Positions 12,436-25,989 of a DNA stretch of 64,000 bases are shown here, piece by piece. The translations under genes were made by a program, and so were the position numbers. Below the pieces are notes generated by a model that did not search any database, was not told the origin of the DNA, and saw only the letters and a list, made by a program, of their open reading frames with translations. Numbering within the stretch: position 1 is the stretch's first letter; each line of letters opens with the position of its first letter. Source of the stretch: Cristatella mucedo (lineage: Eukaryota > Bryozoa > Phylactolaemata > Cristatellidae); contig WPIO01000005.1 of assembly GCA_009760855.2 (NCBI GenBank), positions 6,350,001 to 6,414,000 on the forward strand, in the 5' to 3' direction.

Positions 12436-13234
12436 CTTCCGTTCCGTCACAGGAAAGGGTAAATTTTGAATGAATGTCGCTTCTCTTGTCACGAAACTTA
12501 AGTTTGGGGCAATTGATATTTTTTATACTTTTGAGGGACAAAAATGAGGAAACAACACTCACTCTCCAGTCTTATATATTAATAAATTGCTTGCGGCAGA
12601 CAAGAGTCTAGAACCTAATCTTAAGTGGTTTTCATTTACCAGTAGAAAGATAAAAACTGCTTAAGTTCTTTGTTTATAAACCATCAAGCCAAAAGCGATT
12701 GCAAGGTACAAGTAATCTAAGAAACTAGCACCTTGCCGAAACCGTCATTTAACGATGTGATGCCCGGCGATTATATTAAATAAAAGCTACTTAAATAAGA
12801 GTCATCTTGAATTTACTGATGTTGGCGGCCGGCAAGTGAAGCTTTTAGATCGGTTTACAGAAAAAGAACAGAACGTCCCAAGATCCGTGCAAGTGTTCGG
12901 ACACCTTCATGGCTGAATCGTTGGCTCGAAACTCTCTTGGCGGCCGAAGCGCCCGGCTCTCATCTCTTACGGCCAAACCATCGGGTAGCGACATTTTGGC
13001 ATACGGCCACAAAGGCCCACCGATGTGTCCTTGGCTGACATCCCGGCGCTCTGGGAGTAACGCGGCAGCAGGATCAAACCCTGCGGCTTTAGGTCACATC
13101 AGAGAGGCAAATGTGGTCAGTTACAAGAGAAGCGATCTAACGATACCGCAACCGGAACTGTTTGTGACACAATCTGAGGCTGAGAGGTACGGGGCGTGAG
13201 GTCGGTCCGCAACACACTGTCCGTAAAGGCTCCT

Positions 13235-13300
13235 GGGCGTCCAAGCCGTCAAGGCTCTTCTGCCGCTATATAAAAGAGACTATTCATTAGGTCTTACCTT
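13235..13300 (+). repeat. SINE family B tail
   Basis: Contains AAGGCTCTTCTGCCGCTATA and a diverged end. An antisense B-box-like CAGGATCAAACCCTGC at 13070-13085 may belong to another copy. Confidence 0.5.
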
Positions 13301-13448
13301 TAATTTTACTTTAAAGAAGCAGAGAAACACCAGACGAGCGCACGCACCTAATATTTCCAGAGATTTTATTATCCCCAAAACAATTAGCATCCGGTAACTA
13401 AGCCGTTTCTTTTGCAACCTCGTGGTTTTGTTTATGTATACCCCACTC

Positions 13449-13700
13449 TGTGACAGCACCTAAATGTTGTTTTCTGCCAGTACTAGGCTGGGTGGCCCTC
13501 CCGACCACCGGCTAGCCAATCGGAGCGCAGCTAGGCGTTGGCAACGGCGCCAACGAATGAGAGTGCAGCGTTCCGGTACTGCAGACGAGAGAAGCTGGCG
13601 AGAGTAGCGCTTCCGCCGGTCGAGTGTGTAGAGGAAATAAACTGGTTGTATTCCTCGTCGGCAAGCGTGCTGTGCCGCTCGCGACGACAATTTAGACTAC
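13449..13700 (-). other. GC-rich block, possible solo LTR or promoter
   Basis: On the + strand it starts TGTGACAGCACC, has a CCAAT-box (AGCCAATCGG) and AATAAACTGGTTG, and then ends near GACTACA. That layout resembles an LTR read on the + strand. No target duplication or partner LTR is seen, and the strand call is arbitrary. Confidence 0.25.
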
Positions 13701-13990
13701 AAACGTGATGTCAACTCTCGACCCTGTTAATTTTCTCTTTAATTTTGTGTCGGAGCAAACACGACCTTCCGATGTTGCCAGTTCGATTAATCTGCTTTGC
13801 ATACGTTATCACGAAACCGTGGACAACTCCCAAATTGTTTTTTGCTTTCAAATTTCTTTTCAAACCATTATTGATCTCCAGGCATTGATATCGACATGCG
13901 CGATGGAGTGACACTCTTCGAAATGAGTTCAGTTATGAACGGCCATGTGTTCCAAGAATAGGAGTTGGCCAGCCTACCCTTGCTTACTAC

Positions 13991-14133
13991 CTTTAAAGTA
14001 GCTTTGTGCAAATGCCTGCGGTGGAGACCGAACAGCTGACCATCCTCTGGGGTGATACTGTCGATCGCGCCATCAAAGACTTCTTCGCTCGGTCCTAGTA
14101 ATCCCAAGTTAACTTCGAGCTGTACATCTGCCT
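13991..14133 (-). other. Possible isolated exon in a 119-codon minus-strand frame
   Basis: Within an open frame (14227-13868), an acceptor CAAACATAG and a donor AAAG|GTAGTAAG bracket a segment encoding GLLGPSEEVFDGAIDS and QLFGLHRRHLHKATLK. It looks more like coding sequence than its surroundings, but no family and no neighbouring exon were found. Confidence 0.2.
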
Positions 14134-14367
14134 CTATGTTTGAGCATACAAGAAAAATGCACTCCACTGGACTATGCGTGCTGTAGCAGACGCTCCGAGG
14201 TCCACCAGGTAGGTCATTGAACGACACACTATTTGAGTATTTAGCGCCACGAGAGGCTGGCAGTTGACACTCCAGCAGAGCTCGTTGGACTGATCATCAT
14301 GCCACGTGAGCAAGCAAACAATGCCAGGAAGCGTTGCAAAAAAGCTCTTTCGCAGAAAGTATATAAA

Positions 14368-14543
14368 TAATCCTTGCTGATTTTAACAGCCTCTTTTTAT
14401 AGCGACAAAAGAGCCTCTACGGCTATCACCGCCGCTGGCAGTGGCGATAAAAGATCGCCACCACAGGATTCGAACCCACGACATCGTGAAAGAGGTCGTG
14501 AAAAGCAACCGCCTTACCTAGTGTGCCATCGCGGCTCACCAAT
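14368..14543 (-). mobile_element. SINE family B, full length
   Basis: Minus strand: tRNA-like head with B-box GTGGGTTCGAATCCTGTGG, then the family tail GGTGATAGCCGTAGAGGCTC, GCTATAAAAAGAGGCTGTTA and AATCAGC. The tail differs from family A and from the LINEs. Confidence 0.78.
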
Positions 14544-14604
14544 AAGCAGGAGTTCTGTTAGGGGGCGGGATTTTGAAGTCAAGTGAAGGTAGCCGAAGTT
14601 ATAT

Positions 14605-14695
14605 AATAATAATAATAATGTACTTGATAAAGCGCCATCAGAGAACTTAATCTCTTTCTAGGCGCTTTACATTTGCTGCAAAGGGAAGTTTTGGC
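14605..14695 (-). mobile_element. LINE tail fragment (copy F)
   Basis: (AAT)n followed by the family 3' end up to the TTTGCTGCAAAG motif. Only about 90 bp remain, so it is extremely 5'-truncated. Confidence 0.8.
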
Positions 14696-14997
14696 ACATT
14701 GTGCTGTATGATTACTACACGCCCCTCGCGGAACTAGCCAAGTGAAGACGTAGATTAAACGGCGGGAACGAATTCACAGGAAACAATTTAGCAGATGAAT
14801 GCTAAAAGTAGGTCTTACCCATGCAGCTTCCTCACTTTAACAAAGCTACAGTGAGTGGGCTGTGCTTAGAGCATTCTGAAGCCGAGCTTGCATGCACTAA
14901 ACTGGTGGAGAGGGCTAATGCAGTTTACTTCGCGGATATGAAAGATGCCTGGTCTTTAAGACCTAAGTGGATTCAAGTCCTACAGGAGGCAATTCTT

Positions 14998-15075
14998 TAT
15001 TGCTTCAAGTGGCAGTGATAGCCGTTAAGGCACTTATGCCGCTGTACAAATAAGGCCATTGAATCAGTTAACATA
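14998..15075 (+). repeat. SINE family B tail
   Basis: GTGATAGCCGTTAAGGCAC, GCCGCTGTACAAATAAGGCC and ATTGAATCAGTTAAC. The head is not recognisable. Confidence 0.6.
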
Positions 15076-15384
15076 TATTCATTTTTTGTGTAAATCTTTA
15101 AAAGTAATCGTAACATTAATAGTAAGACATCTGTACAGCGCCAGTGGTGAACTAAATCTTTCTAGAGACTTTACAATATACTGTCAATTGCTTAGCATTA
15201 AAATTTAAAAGTTAGCTCGAATAAGCACATTGACGACAATTTAAATTTATCCGGATCCAGTAAATACTGTGTGAAGCATATGCACATAAACACAAATTTT
15301 AATTTACCCAGACTCAGAAAATGCTGTGTGAAACAGGTGCTACTGTATCTTTCTCTTAAATGACTTGCAGCTAGAGGATGTCAA

Positions 15385-15588
15385 GACAAGACAGTCGGGA
15401 ATGAGTTCTGAGCTTTGAGAGTATACGAACTCAAAGCACGGTCTCCATAGGCTTTAAGGTTAGCTCGAGGTATAGCTAAACGATTTGAGTCAGAAAAGCC
15501 GGCGGTACGAAGCCTAGTCTGACCGGTGAGTAGTTCCGGTAGGTAGCCTGGAGCAAGACAGTGAAGGGACCTACAGGCGAGTGACAAA
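15385..15588 (-). mobile_element. LINE fragment (copy G1), interrupted by copy G2
   Basis: C-terminal part of the LINE ORF (SYTLKAQNSFPT, PGYLPELLTGQTRL). It breaks off exactly where the (AAT)n tail of another copy begins at 15591, so G2 probably inserted into it. Confidence 0.75.
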
Positions 15589-15590
15589 AA

Positions 15591-16170
15591 AAATAATAAT
15601 AAATTTGAATTCGCTCTCAGAGAACTTAATCTCTTTCTGGGCATTTTACATTTGCTGCGAAGGAAGCATGGTCGAATGATTCGTAGTAGCATGCTCAATG
15701 ACAAAAGACATAATATGGTTAGATGTGACATGCACAGGGTCTGCATGCAAATATAGTTTAGTGGAAACATCTACAGTGTCAGCACGCATAAGCAACAAAG
15801 GATGAATCGCAGGGACTCGCTAATGCTGTGATAAATAGACGTGTTTTAGCTTCTATCTAAAGTCAGGAGATGTCGTGACGCCAGTCAGAAGTGAGTTCCA
15901 GGCTTTGGGAGCATACAAGCTAAAGGCAAGGTCTCCAGTTGATGTACATAGGAGGTGCAGCTAAACGACTAGATTGGGAAAACCAGGTGGTACGATGCTT
16001 AGCCTGGTGGCGGAGTATTCTGATAGGTAGGCTGGAGATTAGACTTAGAAGTGAGCGACAACCTTGGAAGTCGCTACCCTGCGTGACTGGGAGCCAGTGC
16101 AGGTCGGTGGGAAGTGATGTGATGTGGCAACTGCTCTGCTCATGCCAGTTGCATTGTCGTGACCTTGCGT
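15591..16170 (-). mobile_element. LINE 3' fragment (copy G2)
   Basis: (AAT)n tail at 15591-15602, the family 3' UTR with its AGCATGC/CATGCACAGGGT repeats, then a decayed C-terminal ORF (CHITSLPTDLHWLPVTQ). Confidence 0.8.
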
Positions 16171-17039
16171 CCAGGAAGGCACATGAAAAAATATAGCATT
16201 TATTCTTATACCCAAAGCAACGCCGTGCTGAATAATGCAACTTTTAGCTCAGGGGCTACTTGTGCTGCCGACGTCGGAACCGCGTTGCAAAACGTTGACA
16301 TCTCAGTCTGCACTACCCTGAATAGTTCTTGCCCACCACATAATAAGCACATATTGTAGTTCACAAACTCCAGATAAGTGCAATGCTGCTGTCCTAGTCA
16401 CAGCATTCTGCTATGATTAAGATTTGCATCTGCCATGAGAAGTTCCTCTAAATCTCGCTACACATATAACCACCGTCTTTTGACCAATTAGCAAAGGCTA
16501 TTGGTAGTTGTGGGAGGCATCAATGTACCGAGTCGTAGAAGTGCAACTGGAAACTCGCCGATACGTGCAGATAGGTAGCAACAGCTGCCCTCCACCAAAA
16601 GTGACAGATGCAGATAGAGAGATTTTAGTGGCTGGCAAGAGCTGAGAAGTCGATTTTTCCTCAGGGATGAAAAGGACTGCTCGGGTCGGTAGAGGGTATT
16701 TCCTTGTATTCCGACGTGCCTCTCCTTCGCCGAGCATAGCAGATAATTGTAGCCATGGCCAAGCAGAGTGTGATGCAGGCACAAACCGATATAACGATGA
16801 TCTCAGCTGAAACGATAAAAACACTGTGAGCGCGAAGCAATTGGCTATCAAGTCTCAAGCAACTACTCGCTGCCAAGCACTCCCCCAGACTCGATCCTTT
16901 TCTCAAGCACTGATGTGCATAGGTGCAGAAATTCAGGAACGGCAGTGATTATCCTGTACAGTCAAGAGCCAGTCGGCTATGGAACAACAGCAAACATATC
17001 ATGTGCATCTGCACCTTGCTAACTACATCCACGGCCTTT

Positions 17040-18910
17040 AAAAATGCTGTTCCTCGGTTCCTGGCTGCGCCTCAATGTCTGCATTTAAACAGGTCACCAG
17101 TGATGTAGTCCTAAAGCTCGTATCTCAATCAAAGAAGACAACAAGTCCACTGGACCCTATTCCCACTGTCCTGCTCCTACGTTGCATTGATCTGCTGCTG
17201 CCATGCATAACCAACATCATTAATATGTCATTAGCCTCAGGTCAGGTCCCAGCACCTTTCAAAAAAGCTGTAGTCAGGCCACTTCTCAAGAAAGCTACAC
17301 TAGACCAAGAGAACTTAAGCAACTACCGCCCAGTCTCCCTTCTACCATTCCTATCAAAGACACTGGAACGGGTCGTGGCAGACCAGCTGAACTCGTATAT
17401 CGAAACCTCACACCTTGCTAGTAAGTTCCAGTCTGGCTTTAGAGCTAATCACTCCACAGAGTCAGCATTGCTTCGGGTATACAACGACCTACTTAGGAAT
17501 GCAGACATGGGTAGAGTGTCTCTTCTTGTTTTGCTCGATCTTTCGGCAGCTTTTGATACCATCGATCACAAAGTACTTCTAGAGCGCCTCTCATCTCGCC
17601 TGGGCATCACTGGCACTGCTCTGCAGTGGTTCAGGTCCTATCTCAGTGGGAGACTCCAGAGTGTTGACGTGAATGGACAAAGATCATCTGAAGAACCTCT
17701 AAAATATGGAGTACCTCAGGGCTCTGTGCTAGGTCCGGTCCTTTTCACCGTTTATACTCTCCCTCTCGCTGATGTGATTGCCAAGCACAATCTAGGCTTT
17801 CACTTCTATGCGGATGACACTCAGTTGTACCTTTGCTTTGATCCCCCCAGCCTTCGAGCACCTCAAATTCTCTCAACTCACTTGCTGCATGCATTGATGA
17901 CATCCGATCATGGATGGCAGCAAATTTTCTAAAACTAAACGATGATAAAACTAACTTACTAGTTATGGGCAAACCTAGTGTTATTCAGAAATTGGAAAGG
18001 CTGACTTTCAAAATTGGCTCTGCCAGCATATCTCCAGTTGCATCAGCTCGAAATCTAGGTGTCATATTCCAAAGCGACCTCTCGTTAGACGACCACATCA
18101 GCTCCACAGTCAAATCAGCCTATTTTCAGCTTCATAACATTGCTAAAATTAGGGCTTGTTTAGATAAGGATACCACGTCCAAGTTGGTCCATGCATTCGT
18201 GACATCTCGTCTCGACTTCTGCAACTCACTGCTTACTGGCCTACCAGCATGTGCGATCAGGCGATTGCAGCTGGTGCAAAACTCTGCAGCTAGGCTTGTC
18301 TGTCGTGAGCGTCGCAGTTGCCACATTACTCCACTTCTCGCCGACCTGCACTGGTTACCAGTCAAGCAACGGATTGACTTCAAGGTTTTGTCGCTCACTT
18401 TTAGGTCTCTTCATTCTATGGCTCCAGCCTATCTTTCAGATATACTACCCCATCAGGCAAAGCATCGTACCACTCGCTTTTCGGAATCCAACAGTCTAGA
18501 AATACGTCGTACAAACCTTAAATCCTTTGGAGACCGTGCATTTAGCTCGTATGCTCCCACAGCCTGGAACTCCCTCCCGACCTGCATCAGAACATCCCCT
18601 GACCTGACCACATTTAAAAGAAACTTAAAAACATACCTATTTAGGACAGCATTTAGTGGGTCCTTGTGATTCGTCCTCGATGTGCTTACGCGTGCTGACA
18701 CTGTTCATGCTGCCACTAACCACATTTGCATGCTGACCCAGTGCATGTAACCCCTAACCATGTTATTCATTTTGTTTGTTTTTCAAGCATGATTTTACTT
18801 ACTATTCTATTGCGTATCACTTTGCAGCAAATGTAAAGCGCCTAGAAAGAGATTAAGTTCTCTGAGGGCGCTTTATCAAGTGCAATATTATTATTATTAT
18901 TATTATTATA
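17040..18910 (+). mobile_element. CR1/L2-like LINE copy B, near-intact RT half
   Basis: 5'-truncated non-LTR retrotransposon holding most of the reverse transcriptase and the 3' end. The first frame (17075-17932) runs from SKKTTSPLDPIPTVLLL through [19 protein letters not shown] and GVPQGSVLGP to the catalytic YADDTQLYL (YADD about 17807-17818). A single missing C near 17848 shifts the frame, and the second frame (17914-18669) completes the domain to FRTAFSGSL. No other lesion is seen. The 3' UTR ends in the family tail TAAAGCGCCTAGAAAGAG...GGGCGCTTTATCAAGT then (TTA)n at 18886-18910. This is the youngest-looking copy. Confidence 0.93.
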
Positions 18911-18914
18911 AAAA

Positions 18915-20370
18915 AAGCTACGATGAGAACTAGCTTGCATCAGCACGAAGCCTGACGACCGATTTGTACAAGTACTCGATCAGATGAGGGCATGAGTGTT
19001 TGATGAGCACAACTAATACCATGCTCTAACGATCAACACAAGGATGATAATAATACGGCAATAATAAAGTATTCACATAACTCCTACAAGAACCAAACGT
19101 CTTCCGACACACCAGACACATGCTCGAAAAGCACATAAGCCAAGCACAGCAGGGATTAGGGGCCAAAACTCAAATTTGAGAAGTGGGACAGATGGTAAAG
19201 GCCTAAATCAGAAAGGCTCTTTGGCTTTTGGAAAGGTCTGCGAACGAGAAGCCTCTCTGGACACCCCAAAAAAGAAGGGTACACTTCCGTTTGGAGAACC
19301 CGAAGCTGCTTGCCGAAAGCATTCCACTTGAGCAGGCCCCTTCAGCCATGCCTTAATACAACTACCCCCTAGCAACTCTTGAAAATTTGGTCGAAAGCTG
19401 ATCTTGCAGCCTGTCTAACCCCAATAAAAAAAGTCGCGCGCCTTCGTCGGTGTCACGATACAAATTCGCAGCTCCCCAAAAGCCTCTTTTCCTCTGAGCC
19501 GCTCTTCAAGTTGATCTTTGGAGGGGGATGTTCAGGCTAAGGGCCCATATATATTGCTCATTTAGCCCTACTGCAGTCTGTTGCTTGGGCAACAGTGAAC
19601 AAGAAGAATACGGCAGAATGTAAATAGCCTTAAGAGAGCTGCTAGGTAGTACAGCGAAGGTAATGGTTTTTGGGCAGCCTACTGTGTTAATTTACGAAGA
19701 GAAGTTTTCCGGCAATGACTTAACCAAAAGCTTCTAAAGCGTTTGGCAACTAACCCAAGAGATTCAGAACTACAGCACTAAAGGAAGGCACACGTTTTAG
19801 GAGAGTCGGGATTTCCACAGCAAAAGAGAGCACAACCCGCAAGCCTTATGCAACGTCTTCTAAAAGAGGCTCGCAAATCCCTTTCCGAGATACTGCAGCT
19901 ATATCCGGAAGGCTTCAGACACCCCAAAGCTGATATAAGCTCGTCTATAAGCATTGGGGGCTCCCTCTGTGGAGACAAGTTGCAGATGAACATTAACAGC
20001 ATCCTGCTCTGGAGTGGTGCTCCAGACTACTCCCTCAAAAGACTCAGGGCTTCTCATTTTTCAAAGACTCGAAGCTGGCGGCCACAGGCAAGCTGCACAG
20101 AGGACTCTTTACATCCGGCATCAAAAACGAAATGTATATCAAATTTGGAGAAGCGTCAGTAGAAACCATGCACCTCGGAAGCATGCAACGCTTCACAAAA
20201 ATTACAGGGCAATCAGGACACCAAATCCCGAACTTGCATGAGGAATACGTGCCGGCCGAGCAAACTTCTTAGCCATATTTAAGAACAATTGATAGATCCC
20301 TTTTGGAGAAGGGCAGTGAATCTACACCGAGTGCTGCCAACAAAGCCACTAGAACAACTATGCCTGATGA
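18915..20370. other. Unidentified, possibly old coding relic
   Basis: The + strand has several protein-like stretches in shifting frames (for example LWLLERSANEKPLW, then DTAAISGRLQTPQS near 19880). They do not join into one frame and no family can be named. Confidence 0.3.
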
Positions 20371-20374
20371 TGAG

Positions 20375-20450
20375 GATAATAATAACAGATTGCAAAGTGC
20401 CACCAGAGAACTTCCACGGATCTCTTTCTAGGCATTTTAGATATGCTGTA
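20375..20450 (-). repeat. LINE tail fragment
   Basis: (AAT)n then a mutated AGTGCCACCAGAGAACTTCC and TCTTTCTAGGCATTTTAGAT. Confidence 0.6.
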
Positions 20451-20639
20451 GCATGGTAACATCCACATGTCAACAAGCATTGGCATAAATGTGATAAAGC
20501 AACCCGGGTGGATCTATTTGGTTTGGGGAAGGGGCTAAAGAGGGTGCTCTCGACGAATGTTTGGGCTTGAAAAGCCGTAATGGCAGCCCTCGTCCCTTCA
20601 GCCTGGCTAATTTGGGCTTTCACCCTCAGCTTCTATCCA

Positions 20640-22596
<1,957 letters not shown>

Positions 22597-23079
22597 GTCG
22601 TGGTATGAAGTCCTTGCATGACAGCCGGCTGGGCTCACCAGTTAGGCTGAGCTTCTCACTCGGTCAGTGGACACTTGGGCTAGCATTGTATGGCACCATT
22701 GAAATATCCAGTTATTTTTCCCCATTAGTTATTTTTCACCACAAAGGTATTCAATAATGGTCCATATCCTTCGATCATGAAAGAAGAGCTTCAGAGGATC
22801 ATACACATCAATAATTACACACTATGGATCATATAACACTAAAAATTAAAAGAAGAACTTGGAATTGAAAACGATCTTCAAAAGGTGTCCATCAGAAGTT
22901 ATTATGCAATCAGGAGGAAGAGGGGGAGAGCAAGAGCTGCCTGTGGGTGTTGAGGGACACTTGCTATAAGCTGACTGCTTATTTTATAATGCAATGTACC
23001 TCTGCCTGTAACTCCACAAACCTGCAAGGACTAGTTGGATGGCATGCTGGAGAATTTGACATAGCAAACACAAAGCATA

Positions 23080-24165
23080 AGTGGGTTATGGTGCACACTG
23101 TGGCATATGGTCTTCATCTCATGCATCAAAGAGAAAGTGAGAAGAATACTTGGTTTAACAGGACATTTGAGGAAGTGAGTAGCTTTGTAGTGGCTGCTCA
23201 GGACGTCAGGAAAGGATGTGCCACAGTCGGCAGCAGGAGAGTCGACGGGTTGCATAATAATTGAATAAGTGAGCTCCTCAGTATAGAACCTGCTGAGCAA
23301 AGGCTTCTGTTGCCAGCGGTCTTAAAGCAGAGGAATGGAACACCTGATTTACGGTCCATCTAATAAACTGTCCAAGGAGGACTTGATGGTATGATGAGGC
23401 TGAACAACGTGCAGGGGTTCAGGTAGGTATGAAAGAGCCAGCTATGGCAGACCTTGTGGGTTACAGTGAGAATTTTTCTCTGGATCTGTTGATCAACCGG
23501 TAGCCATCGCAGCTCTTTCAGCAAAAAAAGGCACACGGCTAAACATCTGGGATTTACCGACTAACCTTGCAGCCATATTCATCACCAGCTGCTGAGGCTT
23601 AACAGCTTTTTAATAGCCCGGCTCAAATTGAATTGCAGTAGTCCTGCCTAGACAAAACCATGGAGCTAGTAAAAATTTAATCCAGCCACCTTGGTTGAGT
23701 CTCTAATCGTAGACAGGGATCAAAGGTGATGACTAACGGTGAAGCGTTCTTTCTAATGAAGCTTTCAAACTTTTAGCAGTAATCAAATAGGACACCTTAA
23801 TTCTGAGCACGATGATAGTCACACTACAGCACCACAAATTAGAAGAGCAAAGCATCACAATCCAGCCGTACGCTTGGGATATCCTATGACTCGGAGTTAA
23901 GTTCCGTCATCATTTAGTTTAGTTAGTCAAAAATTAACCCACATGCAGGATTGAATGCCTGCAAGGCAAGCATTCGGTTAATCAATTGCTGCAGCTAAGA
24001 CCGATGGTTTAAATGGCAAGTACAGCTGCTTATAGTCAGCAAAGAAGTGATAGCCAATCCAATGAGCCAGAATTACTTTCCCCAGAGGCTTGATATAAAC
24101 GAAGAACACTTTACATATGCTTAAAAAGAAGCACGTCAATATAGTCCATGATAGCACACACACCG
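23080..24165 (-). mobile_element. Second LINE family, copy 1
   Basis: On the minus strand near 24060-24010 the reading GYHFFADYKQLYLPFKP matches the RT active-site block of L2-like elements (FHFYADDTQLYL) but is clearly another family. The downstream remainder shares long homology with 56065-56830. Too decayed for an ORF. Confidence 0.6.
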
Positions 24166-24244
24166 TCCAAGTATTAGCTCATAAAGGAGAACTCACATGG
24201 ACTCAGTAAAGGCTAAAAAAAGCAGGTGTATTGCATCTTTTAGC

Positions 24245-24770
24245 ATCTTTGTAATGATGTCAAGTCAGGGGATGTCGGACGTTAGTCGAGAGTGAGCTCC
24301 GGCCTTTGGAGAACTACCAATTATAGGCACAGTCACCGAAAGATTTGAGGCTGGTTTCAGAGACGAATAAACTACTTGAGTCCGAAAAGTTGAAGGTACG
24401 ATACCTAGCCTGACTGCGAAGTGGTGAGGGTAGGCAAGAAGGAGCAAAAGAATGAAGAGACCTATAAGTGAGTGACATAACCTTGAAGTTGATAATGAAG
24501 AGCCAGTGCAGGTCGGCAAGAATCGGTGTGATAAGGCAACTGCAACGTTCACAACAGACGAGCCTAGCTGCAGAGTGTTGCAGCAACTGTAAGCGTTTGA
24601 TTGCACAGGCCGGTAGACCAGCAATCAGTGAGATGCAGATGTCAAGATGGGGTGTCACAAATGCAGGGAGAAATTTGGTTGTTGTATCCATGTCTAAGGA
24701 AGTCCGAATTTTAACACGGCTATGTATCTGAAAGTAGGCAGACTTGACTTTGGAGCTGACGAGGTCGTCT
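24245..24770 (-). mobile_element. Old LINE fragment (copy H)
   Basis: RT C-terminal block on the minus strand (AFVTPHLDICISLIAGLPAC, then AARLVCCERCSC). The 3' UTR and tail are missing and there are frameshifts. It lies directly next to a family-2 LINE. Confidence 0.75.
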
Positions 24771-25524
24771 AGTGAACGGTCTCTATGAAACCGGACACAT
24801 AGATTTCGTGCAGAAGCAACAGATGTTTTCCAATTTCTGAGTCATACTTGGTTTCCCATAACTAGTAAGCTCCAGTCACCAGAAACTGCTACTTTGACCA
24901 AGCTAGCAGGCACCAGTGTATTGTCGACTTGCCAATGAAAATATCTTTCACGAAGAGGCCGAAAAGGTGCACTGGACATTTATAGGCCAAAGGGAAAGAG
25001 CATAGGGCAGAAGAAGATCTATGGTTTGGAGCTCTTTTTCAGGTAACAGTGTCTGAATTAGCTCTTCGTCATATTCACAGTACTAAGGACCAAACTGTTA
25101 TCTCAACACGGTACATAGGCATTACATTTTCATTCGGACTACGGCTTTTGGCCGACAATTTCATACACCAGGACACTGACCCAAAACCTTCGGCAAAACA
25201 GACCAAAACTCTTTGCAGTGAGAGTGTGAGGGAGGAGGGAGGGCTAGATCCCTCTAAGCCCGTAGCCATCTAGAGTGCACAGGCTGGGCTTCGCCGGCGA
25301 GGTTTCTGATACTAAAGTGCTTGGTGCTAAAGCCGGGAGACTTGTTGCTTGGTCGCGCTAACCAGCCAGACGATAGGTCGTACGGAAGGCTGACACAGAG
25401 AGCAATGAGTAGGCCAAGTCACCTTATTTCAATGCCGTAGACCATCTAGGGAATGATATAGACCGGCAATTGAGAAGCAGTCCATGATACCGACCTCTGC
25501 AGTCGATCATTTGAACAACACTAA

Positions 25525-25612
25525 TAAAAATAATAAGACATGTGCAGAGCACCCAAAGAGAACCAGAAATTGTTCTGGGCACTCAGATATGCTGGGTCGG
25601 AAGCATGTCAAC
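25525..25612 (-). repeat. LINE tail fragment
   Basis: AATAATAAGACATGTGCAGA and AGAACCAGAAATTGTTCTGG, a strongly diverged family 3' end with the following AAGCATGTCAAC. Confidence 0.5.
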
Positions 25613-25989
25613 TAATTACACTGGTCTGCATGATATTAGTTATCTGGCATCGGTAATTATTTTTCAAATATACATCACAAACGATGATTTATGGTGTATT
25701 TTGCTTTGCTTTACACGTCAGATTTTGTAGATTGTTTATCAAAGATCGAGTGCGCTTTAACGTTATGCATTATGTATAACGATATTGACTTTCAATGGGT
25801 TTACTTGTTACAGTTACTTAACGACATAAATATTGCTATTTTTTAACAATTGGACAGTTTATTGGCTGACATAGTTGTTGAAATCAACGGCTATTTGTGA
25901 TCTACAAAGCCAAGGGAATGTAAGAATTATCCGCACATATACTACTACCTGTGTGGGAGATTATTGGCAAAAGAGCAGCTGCTACCGAT

